Position numbers and translations under genes: made by a program. Shown one piece after another: positions 1 through 5,576 of a stretch of DNA of 5,576 nucleotides. Below the pieces are notes generated by a model that did no database searches, was not told the origin of the DNA, and saw nothing but the letters and a program-made list of their open reading frames with translations. The number at the start of each line of letters is the position of its first letter. Position 1 is the first letter of the stretch. The DNA is from Campylobacterales bacterium (GTDB lineage: Bacteria; Campylobacterota; Campylobacteria; Campylobacterales; QNZT01): NCBI GenBank assembly GCA_027055005.1, contig JALUNR010000235.1, positions 1 through 5,576 on the forward strand, written 5' to 3'.

Positions 1-293
1 GTTATATACTTTTTTTTTTTTTTAGGGCTCCAATCGACTAAAGTCATAATCGTTAATAATGCAAAAATAGATGCAACAATTAAAGATCTTTTTGCAATTG
101 AATCTTGATTATTCTCTAACTCAATCTTTTGATTAATTTTATCAATACTTATATTTACATTCTTCTCTAACTTATTTTGATTATATTTTACTTCTTGATT
201 CTGAGAAATATCTATTTTCTCACCACATTTAGGGCAAAACTTCATTCCATCTTCTAATTTAGCTCCACAGTGTGGACAATATTTTATTTTCAT
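1..293 (-). CDS. Zinc-ribbon, single-helix membrane protein (3' part missing)
   Basis: The ATG at 293-291 overlaps the TGA of the preceding gene in an ATGA junction, with AGGAG six bases upstream. The frame stays open to the window edge, giving about 97 visible residues. Residues 6-23 form a short zinc ribbon (Cys6, Cys9, Cys20, Cys23; CxxC-x10-CxxC) close to those of the two genes before it. A polar Asn/Lys/Glu-rich linker follows (about 26-69), then a hydrophobic stretch (about 71-87) that is probably one membrane helix, ending in Asp-Trp-Ser-Pro. Directly after Pro90 comes a lysine run encoded by a 14-base A tract. With the tract as written the frame continues Lys-Tyr-Ile-Thr; with 13 A it would stop three codons past the lysines. 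Family knowledge: short N-terminal zinc ribbons followed by a membrane helix are common in uncharacterised bacterial proteins. I do not recognise a function. It is the last visible member of the operon and may be a helper or protective protein for the cyclase-like gene, which is a guess from position. Confidence 0.8.
   Translation of the reverse strand, partial: MKIKYCPHCGAKLEDGMKFCPKCGEKIDISQNQEVKYNQNKLEKNVNISIDKINQKIELENNQDSIAKRSLIVASIFALLTIMTLVDWSPKKKKKYI
10..23 (-). repeat. A14 homopolymer inside a coding region
   Basis: Fourteen consecutive A on the coding strand (T on the plus strand) lie just after the membrane helix of the partial zinc-ribbon gene. As written they encode Lys x4 plus the AA of an AAG Lys codon. 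Loss of one base would give Ser-Ile-stop; gain of one base keeps the frame open with Val-Tyr-Asn to the edge. A tract of this length is prone to replication slippage and to RNA polymerase slippage, and also to sequencing or assembly error. Confidence 0.9.
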
Positions 294-913
294 TGTTTGC
301 TCCTATTTCCTTGATAAAGCAGTAAGAGTATAGTAATAAACAGTAATGCTAATACTCCTAGCCCTATAATTGCTCCTAAACTATCACCTGCACCTGCTGC
401 ACCAATGTAATCTAGAGTCATCATTCCCACGGAAAAAACTAATATACCTTGTAAAAAAATTATAATATTAAGAAGCCAGTTAAATGGTTTCTCTTTATTT
501 CTTCGTAAGAAAATAATTATTAATACAATCCAAGTATAAATAAAAATACCCATAACCTCATCACTACTAGAGCTCCCTGCTTGAAGAATAAGATTCAAAA
601 TGAAATAGAGAGCTATCGTTTTATTTGGAAGTAAATATTTCCCACTATTTTCAACACTCTCTACATCAGAACCATCCCGTAGCGGTTTCTCTTTATCAAA
701 ACTCTCACTACCACTCTTATGAATAGGTTTTGCCTCTTGTGTTGCTTTTTTCAAATTCTTAAGCTCTTGTAAACTTTTAGTGACCCCCTTAGTCATATTT
801 TTTGACTTTTCTTTTGTAATTTCATCACTCTCTTTAGTTAATTTATAACCACAATATGGGCAAAATTTTACGCCATCAGGTAATTCCTTTCCACAATTTG
901 GACAAAATTTCAT
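290..913 (-). CDS. Zinc-ribbon, multi-pass membrane protein, 207 aa
   Basis: The ATG at 913-911 shares one base with the TAA of the preceding gene (TAATG) and sits behind a near-perfect GGAGGTGA site, so the start is well fixed. Residues 4-21 are a zinc ribbon (Cys4, Cys7, Cys18, Cys21; CxxC-x10-CxxC) beginning almost at the N-terminus. Residues 25-95 are a charged, Lys/Ser/Glu-rich linker with no obvious fold. Four hydrophobic segments follow: about 99-112 (short), 121-137, 146-165 and 179-200. An Arg-Arg-Asn-Lys stretch after the second and a Gly/Ala-rich loop before the fourth help place the loops. The C-terminus is short and polar (GNRSKQ). The protein should sit in the inner membrane with the ribbon in the cytoplasm, which is inferred from the absence of a signal peptide. 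The paralogous ribbon in the genes on both sides suggests the three products act together. Family unrecognised. It could be an immunity protein, since many membrane immunity proteins look like this, but there is no direct evidence. Confidence 0.85.
   Translation of the reverse strand: MKFCPNCGKELPDGVKFCPYCGYKLTKESDEITKEKSKNMTKGVTKSLQELKNLKKATQEAKPIHKSGSESFDKEKPLRDGSDVESVENSGKYLLPNKTIALYFILNLILQAGSSSSDEVMGIFIYTWIVLIIIFLRRNKEKPFNWLLNIIIFLQGILVFSVGMMTLDYIGAAGAGDSLGAIIGLGVLALLFITILLLLYQGNRSKQ
300..304 (-). promoter_or_regulatory. Ribosome binding site of the last zinc-ribbon gene
   Basis: AGGAG lies six bases upstream of the ATG at 293-291 and inside the 3' end of the 207-residue gene. It supports that start within the ATGA overlap. 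Confidence 0.8.
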
Positions 914-1845
914 TACTCACCTCCTTTTATATCTAATACTTTAGCACCACAGTAAGGGCAAAACTTGGCTCCCTTTGGCAAGGGTTTACCGCAATTTGTG
1001 CAGAAGCCAAAATTTTCTTCTTCTGCCCCTTTCTTTTTAGCCTCTTCTTCATACTCTAAATCTATCATACAGTTTATCATTGTTTTATTTCTAATCAGCA
1101 CAGGATATTGATACCCCTCTAAATTTAAATAGGGACACCCTTCGACACTATCTTGAAGTGTAAAACTCTTATCTGCAATATCTATCCATTTTACTTTGCC
1201 TTTTTCAATCCAAGGAGTGATATCAAAGTCGAACTCTTCTGGGGTATCAAAAGTATTACCAAACAGAGCATATCCATCTTTATCTTCAGCAATATAATAA
1301 TCGCTTCCCCATGTATTGATGCGTTCAATCTCTATAGATTCATCATTAGTGTAATATATAGTTATATAGGCATCATAATTTCCTACTTTTAAATAGGAAA
1401 TAACCGCAGTAATTCGCTCATCTTCAAGAAGCCGTGGACATACCCAAGGAACTGCTGGTCCTGGTTTTATAGGAAATGGAACATCGGGTATATTTCCGGT
1501 TATATTTATGCTACCCGTTAATGCAAAAAAACTTTGTATATCATTTTCAGTAGTTCTTATTGAATGTTCAGCATCCCACCAAGGGCCATCTAAGCCTAAT
1601 GTATCTATACACAGTTCATACAATTCATTTGTAAAAGGAGAACGAGATAGTTGTAACTTTGGCAATAAAGAGAGATAATTTTGTTTTTCTGCTTGTAAAG
1701 AACTTATAGTATCTGAATGCTCTTGCATCAACTCTTTTAGTCTATTCTCTGGAACATTCTCTATCTTCTCACAAAGTGTAGCAATAATTTTTCTACTCTT
1801 TAAAACTTTCTTTATTACACTATCTCTTTTTTGAATAATACTCAT
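913..1845 (-). CDS. Unrecognised 310-aa protein with C-terminal zinc ribbon; candidate partner/immunity of the cyclase-like protein
   Basis: The ATG at 1845-1843 overlaps the TGA of the 1186-residue gene (ATGA), with AAGGAG seven bases upstream. There is no signal peptide and no membrane helix, so the product is probably cytoplasmic. Residues 1-65 look helical and charged, possibly a short coiled coil (heptad-like Leu/Ile spacing around 30-62). Residues 70-235 form a core with conserved-looking aromatic and acidic clusters: Gly-Pro-Trp-Trp-Asp-Ala-Glu-His at 87-94, a Pro-rich loop at 120-137, and alternating beta strands at about 145-175, including YDAYITIYY. Residues 262-278 are a charged, Glu/Lys-rich hinge. 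Residues 282-299 are a zinc ribbon (Cys282, Cys285, Cys296, Cys299; CxxC-x10-CxxC) closely matching the N-terminal ribbon of the next gene. The last codons (Gly-Gly-Glu-stop) also form the ribosome binding site of that gene. Position directly after a toxin-like gene makes an immunity or chaperone role plausible. I do not recognise the core family, so that role is inference only. Confidence 0.88.
   Translation of the reverse strand: MSIIQKRDSVIKKVLKSRKIIATLCEKIENVPENRLKELMQEHSDTISSLQAEKQNYLSLLPKLQLSRSPFTNELYELCIDTLGLDGPWWDAEHSIRTTENDIQSFFALTGSINITGNIPDVPFPIKPGPAVPWVCPRLLEDERITAVISYLKVGNYDAYITIYYTNDESIEIERINTWGSDYYIAEDKDGYALFGNTFDTPEEFDFDITPWIEKGKVKWIDIADKSFTLQDSVEGCPYLNLEGYQYPVLIRNKTMINCMIDLEYEEEAKKKGAEEENFGFCTNCGKPLPKGAKFCPYCGAKVLDIKGGE
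917..924 (-). promoter_or_regulatory. Strong ribosome binding site (GGAGGTGA) embedded in the preceding gene's last codons
   Basis: The site reads GGAGGTGA on the coding strand, with its GGAGG core six bases before the ATG at 913-911. It is made from the Gly-Gly-Glu codons that close the 310-residue gene, plus no extra bases. It is the best Shine-Dalgarno match in the window, suggesting the membrane protein is made at a higher rate than its neighbours or by reinitiation. Confidence 0.88.
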
Positions 1846-4800
1846 TTCGAAACTCCTTTATAAAAAACTGTTTTTGGTGCAATACCTGCCGTAGTTTTTG
1901 GGCTAAATTCGACCAAAGCTTCACCACCTATTCTATGGCTTGAAACAATCTTATCATATATCTCTTTTGCTATTCTTCTGTCTTCTGGATTTTTTATACT
2001 TTTCCAATCCCACTCTATATGTGCACCGTGTTCTACAGTGCTAAATCTATCAGAAAGGTTTAATTCATCAATAATATGTTGAATAGTTTTTTTAGGTAAT
2101 TTCTCTCCCCTTACTCCTCTTATATCGAATATATCTATATCCCCTGTAAATGCTTTACCCGCTTTAGCATCAAAGATAACATTATTTTTTACATATATAT
2201 TTCCATTTTTAATATTCTCTTTTATATGCTCTTCTTGGTCAATCCACTCTTTTGCTCTTTGTTTATATCTTTTTACAATATCTCTTCGTAATTGCTTTGG
2301 TAACCCTCTCATTCTCGCTCTATTTAATTTTGGCATAAAGCTTCCTACTTTACCTATGTTATCTGTAGAAGCTCCCAAATAAATATCTAAATTATTAATT
2401 GTCTTGTTTTTTACAAACATTTTTTTAGGAACTGCCTCTCCTGATTCTAATAGTTTTTTTGCTGCCGAATTTGTAGGGCGAGTAATAATTTTTACACCAT
2501 ACTTTTTACATATATTCCTAATAAATGTTTTACTTCTTTCTGTATATCCACTCAAATCTGGTGATTCATTTGTATATTCATAGTCATTGTTACCACTATT
2601 ATCAAGTCGTTTCTTTTTGGCTTTATTTGATTTATCTTCTTCAGCTTTATTATGGTTTATATTTCCTTGTTGCTCCATTACTTTCCCATGCAAGAAACTT
2701 ATAATCGCTTCGTCTCTTAACTGTCTTGCTGTCTCTTTTGCAGCTTGCGGAATAGAGTCGGTTCTATGATACTGCACGGCAAAAGTAGCTACCGCATAAA
2801 TTGCCCATACCTTAGCTTTATTTCCTTTATATATTTTTTCAATCATTTGTGTGCTGACCACTCTTCCTCTTGCGTTGCTATATACCATTTGTACAAGAGA
2901 ATCTATCTCTTCACGAATAAAATCATCTACCGATTTACCTTCTATCGCCAATCTGACACCAGTAAGAAAGGTCTCTTTAAATGCACTTGCAGCAAGCCCA
3001 CCAAAATATCCTGTATAGGTTGCTACCACTACCTGAAAAGCAATATCGCCCATCCACACTACCCAATCAAGTGTATCAATAACAGCGTCATGCCAATTGG
3101 CGATTACTAAATAGCCGTCCCTTTTATTAAGCGTAAGATTACGAGCAATATTCCATACCATTTTACGATATTGCACCATTCCTTCGATATCAAATTGATT
3201 TTTTCGCTTCTCAAGCATATCAAGCAATCGGTGTCGCTCGTCAGAGTTGGGCACATACTCTATAATAGTATATCTACACTGTTCATACGCCTTTTCCCAA
3301 TCTGGAAACTTCTTACCAATGCCATAATCTTGCACTTTTAGGGTGACTACTCTTTCAAATTTTAAACTCGGATCGTATTTGGCATCTAATGCCTTTATGC
3401 GATAATGCAACTCATAATAATCTCCAAAACCTGGGAATTTTTCTGGAACATTCAGTATGTATCTTGCCCGAGGAATAGTGGTAGTGTAGTCATCAAACTC
3501 TAATTCAGGCTTTAAAACACTATTTATGTTTTTCAGCTTCTCTTCTTTATCTATAAGTTGTATATCGAGATTTTCTAACCCTAACTTATCGACAACAATC
3601 TCTTGACTCTCTTCATCATAAGCATAAAGTCCAAACTCTAGCTCATGTGTATAATCTCCCTTTGCGGTAAATGTAACGGTGTCCTTTTTGTCCGCACCCT
3701 TTTCTATATAGAGTCCAGCTTTGGATACCGTTACATATATCTCTCTTTTTAAACTCTCTTCATCTTTTTGATATGATTCAACAAGGAGTATTTTACGAAG
3801 ATATTTTTCATTGCTATCTGGCAGTAAAATAGGTCCTGTCACTTTAATTTCTGCTCTCGTATCAGAAATTGGTGTAACTAAAATAGTAGTTAAAGGTTTG
3901 TTATCGATTCGATAATCATCTGTTTTATAAGCAGCTTTAAATTGCCATGGTATTTGCCCATCGCACGATTTGATGAATACTTTAAAAGTAAGCTCCTCTT
4001 GTTCTTTTGTAGCAGGAAAAGAGATATTGTCTATATCGGTATCCAATATACAATCTAGCAATTGAATCTCTATATCTTTTTGCAAAAGCTTTTTCTTTCC
4101 ATCTTCTTTATATTTTACAAATACAGTCAATACTACCGATTTTGGAGGATGTGACACTGCAACAGTGGCATCAGGATCTGAAGCACCTACATTAATGGAC
4201 ACCCATTCACCATCTAATACTGGTTCTGAGAGGTCAATCCAATCGCTTTGCGGTTTGAATTGAATATTTTTACTCTCTTCAAGAAGTGTTTTCCCCTCTT
4301 CATCAACCATTTTTACCTTGCAAGTAAATATTAACCCTAAATTGGGTCTCAAACTTTTTGTATTCTCAGGAACCGTTTGAACAATAAGTTGCTTCTCCCC
4401 CTCAGCAAGAATCGTGATCTCTTTTTGCACAATATGCCCTTTGGCATTAGCAACTATATTAATAGTAAATCTACTCTGTTTTGGTATATCTTTGAGTGTC
4501 AATTTACTTCTAAGCGTTCCATGCCCTTTTTGCGGGCTTATGTGCAGTGCAGGTTCACTATTTAAAATTTCAATAGAAGCGTGTGTAGCAAATTTCCCTT
4601 CCGCAGTTATTTTCCATACATGCACCATAAAAGAGCTACTCTTCTTTTTTGTTAAATCGATAGTATCAAGGCTTACTTGAAGAATATACTCCTCTTCTTC
4701 CTCTTTGCGACGATTTTTTTTGCTTGATTTTTCATTATTATTCGGCTTTGGAATTTTATTTCTATTTTTAATTTTTGCAATAATTCCCCCTACTAAAATT

Positions 4801-5402
4801 GCAGAGACTGCACCGACCACTATTGTCCATAAATTGTCGTCATTTTGCTTTTTAGGCTCATACGAATTACTGTTTTTTGTATTAGCTTGATGCTTATATG
4901 TAGAAAATTGTAATTCTCTTAAATGTTGAAATAAAATACCTTCTAACTTTGCAAAGCTACACTTGCTTCCATCTGCTTTATTAACAATAGCACGTATCAT
5001 AACTCCCGATTTATTATCTCCACTTACATCAACATAAAAAGTATATATATAATTATTTTGTTCGTCTTTCTTTTTCTGATAAAATGTACGATATGGCATT
5101 CCTTTCAGTATTTTACTAGTAAAATGTTTATTTATATTGCTTGCATCACTCGCTGAAATAATCATACCTCCAAACTTTATGGAATCAATCAAATTAATAT
5201 TATCTCTACTATCACCATATGCATTTTCATTTTTCTGTCTATCACATACAAACCATTCATCATAACTAAAATCTTTACCATAAGCGTATCTATGTTCCCA
5301 GTTTCTATCTAAAGTATCTTTGTGTGTTATTCTGATGATGTTTTTTGCTTCTAGAACACTAATAGACATTAATAATAAAGTAAATAAAATTATTTTTTTC
5401 AT
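1842..5402 (-). CDS. Large membrane-anchored or exported protein with Ig-like segments and a C-terminal anthrax-EF/CyaA/ExoY-like cyclase domain
   Basis: Residues 1-19 are a signal peptide (MKK, Leu/Ile-rich core, likely cut after Leu-Glu-Ala). Residues 20-180 are an unrecognised mixed domain with Cys53 and Cys148. Residues 191-209 are one membrane helix, followed by a strongly basic tail and a Glu5 run (234-238). Residues 239-690 are beta-rich and read as about four Ig-like segments (239-335, 338-450, 451-560, 565-690). Residues 700-905 are helical, with hydrophobic parts at 774-804 and 864-877. Residues 910-955 are a low-complexity Asn/Lys/Glu linker. Residues 956-1186 carry cyclase-toxin signatures: Arg975-Pro-Thr-Asn; Lys993 and Lys1000 seven apart, as in edema factor K346/K353, CyaA K58/K65 and ExoY K81/K88; Gly-Lys-Val-Gly-Ser-Phe-Met-Pro at 1017-1024; the metal-binding Asp1088-x-Asp1090 in a Thr-Gly-Asp-Ile-Asp-Ile-Phe context; and His1125-Gly. 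The expected reaction is ATP (or another NTP) to a cyclic nucleotide. This toxin class usually needs a host activator such as calmodulin or actin; whether this one does cannot be told. The domain assignment is recalled by motif, not searched. It heads the overlapping gene set that includes the zinc-ribbon proteins. Confidence 0.9.
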   Translation of the reverse strand: MKKIILFTLLLMSISVLEAKNIIRITHKDTLDRNWEHRYAYGKDFSYDEWFVCDRQKNENAYGDSRDNINLIDSIKFGGMIISASDASNINKHFTSKILKGMPYRTFYQKKKDEQNNYIYTFYVDVSGDNKSGVMIRAIVNKADGSKCSFAKLEGILFQHLRELQFSTYKHQANTKNSNSYEPKKQNDDNLWTIVVGAVSAILVGGIIAKIKNRNKIPKPNNNEKSSKKNRRKEEEEEYILQVSLDTIDLTKKKSSSFMVHVWKITAEGKFATHASIEILNSEPALHISPQKGHGTLRSKLTLKDIPKQSRFTINIVANAKGHIVQKEITILAEGEKQLIVQTVPENTKSLRPNLGLIFTCKVKMVDEEGKTLLEESKNIQFKPQSDWIDLSEPVLDGEWVSINVGASDPDATVAVSHPPKSVVLTVFVKYKEDGKKKLLQKDIEIQLLDCILDTDIDNISFPATKEQEELTFKVFIKSCDGQIPWQFKAAYKTDDYRIDNKPLTTILVTPISDTRAEIKVTGPILLPDSNEKYLRKILLVESYQKDEESLKREIYVTVSKAGLYIEKGADKKDTVTFTAKGDYTHELEFGLYAYDEESQEIVVDKLGLENLDIQLIDKEEKLKNINSVLKPELEFDDYTTTIPRARYILNVPEKFPGFGDYYELHYRIKALDAKYDPSLKFERVVTLKVQDYGIGKKFPDWEKAYEQCRYTIIEYVPNSDERHRLLDMLEKRKNQFDIEGMVQYRKMVWNIARNLTLNKRDGYLVIANWHDAVIDTLDWVVWMGDIAFQVVVATYTGYFGGLAASAFKETFLTGVRLAIEGKSVDDFIREEIDSLVQMVYSNARGRVVSTQMIEKIYKGNKAKVWAIYAVATFAVQYHRTDSIPQAAKETARQLRDEAIISFLHGKVMEQQGNINHNKAEEDKSNKAKKKRLDNSGNNDYEYTNESPDLSGYTERSKTFIRNICKKYGVKIITRPTNSAAKKLLESGEAVPKKMFVKNKTINNLDIYLGASTDNIGKVGSFMPKLNRARMRGLPKQLRRDIVKRYKQRAKEWIDQEEHIKENIKNGNIYVKNNVIFDAKAGKAFTGDIDIFDIRGVRGEKLPKKTIQHIIDELNLSDRFSTVEHGAHIEWDWKSIKNPEDRRIAKEIYDKIVSSHRIGGEALVEFSPKTTAGIAPKTVFYKGVSK
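1845..2540 (-). other. C-terminal nucleotidyl-cyclase-toxin-like domain of the 1186-aa protein
   Basis: This covers residues 955-1186. The ordered motifs are RPTN (975), a Leu-Leu-Glu-Ser-Gly turn (984-988), the Lys993/Lys1000 pair with Lys998 at the place of the CyaA/EF histidine, a Lys-Thr-Ile-Asn-Asn and Leu-Gly-Ala stretch (1000-1011), Gly-x-x-Gly-Phe-like-x-Pro (1017-1024), a basic helix (1026-1055), Asp1088-Ile-Asp1090, His1125-Gly, and a closing Gly-Gly-Glu-Ala-Leu-Val-Glu-Phe (1159-1166). The Lys-to-Asp-x-Asp distance (88 residues) and Asp-to-His distance (35) are shorter than in EF or CyaA, so this is a compact or divergent member. The ribose-contacting Asn expected six residues after the His is Trp here. 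It may be an active cyclase, a cyclase of other nucleotide preference, or a related fold with changed chemistry. Confidence 0.62.
1853..1858 (-). promoter_or_regulatory. Ribosome binding site of the 310-aa gene
   Basis: AAGGAG lies seven bases before the ATG at 1845-1843 and inside the 3' end of the large gene. It fixes the start within the ATGA overlap and suggests coupled translation with the cyclase-like protein. Confidence 0.82.
4776..4832 (-). other. Membrane helix and basic stop-transfer flank of the large protein
   Basis: Residues 191-209 are uninterrupted hydrophobic, small and Gly residues. They are followed at 210-233 by more than ten Lys/Arg. By the positive-inside rule the part after the helix, including the beta-rich segments and the cyclase-like domain, would be cytoplasmic, and residues 20-190 periplasmic. 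Confidence 0.75.
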
Positions 5403-5404
5403 AA

Positions 5405-5576
5405 TTAATTACCTTTTTTATATATATTTAACTCAGACTTTAGCAAAATATTCACAAATATCAATTTTCTACTCTTCTCATCATATTTAACATCATTATT
5501 AGAATTTATGCCATAGATAATCAAATGACCGGAATAGTGATTAACTCCCACCGGAGTAATATAAATAGATATATTA
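5405..5576 (-). CDS. C-terminal 56 residues of an upstream gene (5' part outside window)
   Basis: A reading frame is open from the window edge (first full codon at 5575-5573) to TAA at 5407-5405, while the other two minus-strand frames each meet stops in this stretch. The stop is only two bases before the ATG of the 1186-residue gene, which is the same tight packing as the other junctions and the main reason to call it coding. The visible residues alternate beta-like hydrophobic patterns (ISIYITPVGVNHYSG at the start) with a polar Asn/Asp/Lys stretch and end in Lys-Lys-Gly-Asn. There is no recognisable motif, membrane helix or zinc ribbon in this part. Its stop region also supplies the ribosome binding site of the large gene. 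Product unknown. Confidence 0.65.
   Translation of the reverse strand, partial: NISIYITPVGVNHYSGHLIIYGINSNNDVKYDEKSRKLIFVNILLKSELNIYKKGN
5411..5416 (-). promoter_or_regulatory. Modest ribosome binding site of the large gene
   Basis: AAAGGT on the coding strand lies eight bases before the ATG at 5402-5400, within the last codons of the upstream gene. It is weaker than the other sites in the window. The start is further supported because it gives a complete signal peptide. Confidence 0.65.

Noticed and set aside
10..23. T run on the plus strand as a rho-independent terminator
   Set aside because: There is no GC-rich hairpin before it on the plus strand, no plus-strand gene ends here, and it is A on the transcribed-gene sense strand, inside an open coding frame.
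845..1005. Adjacent zinc-ribbon coding stretches as a recent tandem duplication
   Set aside because: The two copies differ at most third codon positions while keeping the protein sequence, which indicates old divergence under selection rather than a fresh repeat.
1153..1392. Plus-strand open frame of 79 codons
   Set aside because: It lies wholly inside the well-supported 310-residue minus-strand gene, shows no conserved motif, and is the kind of frame AT-rich DNA opens opposite a real gene.
2587..3110. Two overlapping plus-strand open frames (2587-2769 and 2745-3110)
   Set aside because: Both are antisense to the helical part of the large gene. Their Ser/Leu/Ile-rich, low-information translation is typical of an antisense shadow.
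4377..4890. Plus-strand open frames at 4377-4565, 4414-4680 and 4705-4890 with hydrophobic, membrane-like translations
   Set aside because: They overlap each other and the large gene. The hydrophobicity comes from reading Lys/Glu-rich codons in antisense, as in the Phe/Leu-rich stretch opposite the basic/acidic region.
5414..5432. TATATATAAAA stretch as a -10 promoter element for the large gene
   Set aside because: It lies in the 3' end of a gene ending two bases from the start and no -35-like box sits at a suitable distance. Such strings are frequent in DNA this AT-rich.

Overview
The window is a compact, AT-rich run of genes that all read on the minus strand, so transcription runs from high to low coordinates. 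There is essentially no intergenic DNA. Clear AGGAG/GGAGG ribosome binding sites, a lysine/asparagine-rich proteome and a signal peptide of the style common in Campylobacterota (Sulfurimonas, Sulfurovum and Arcobacter relatives) suggest a low-GC Gram-negative bacterium of that kind. This taxonomic guess is inference only. The strong Shine-Dalgarno sites argue against Bacteroidota. No tRNA, rRNA, CRISPR array, insertion sequence or phage gene is visible.

Layout in order of transcription: (1) 5576-5405, the last 56 codons of an unrecognised gene. (2) 5402-1842, a 1186-residue protein with a signal peptide, a ~170-residue N-terminal domain, one membrane helix with a strongly basic flank, about four beta-rich (probably Ig-like) segments, a helical/hydrophobic segment, a low-complexity linker and a C-terminal ~230-residue domain. 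That last domain carries the signature of the anthrax edema factor/CyaA/ExoY class of toxin nucleotidyl cyclases. (3) 1845-913, a 310-residue protein with a helical N-terminus, an unrecognised core and a C-terminal zinc ribbon. (4) 913-290, a 207-residue protein with an N-terminal zinc ribbon and about four membrane helices. (5) 293-1, a partial gene with an N-terminal zinc ribbon, a linker, one membrane helix and then a 14-base A tract, running off the window.

The junctions are a 2-base gap, a 4-base ATGA overlap, a 1-base TAATG overlap and another ATGA overlap. This is good evidence for one co-translated operon. The most interesting reading is a polymorphic-toxin-like or membrane-anchored cyclase locus followed by three dissimilar proteins that all carry nearly the same CxxC-x10-CxxC zinc ribbon. 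By position, the gene right after the cyclase protein (or the membrane protein after it) is a candidate immunity or regulatory partner, but nothing in their sequences proves this. The C-terminal cyclase-like part of the large gene is clearly more AT-rich than the segment just before it, as expected for a swapped-in toxin tip.
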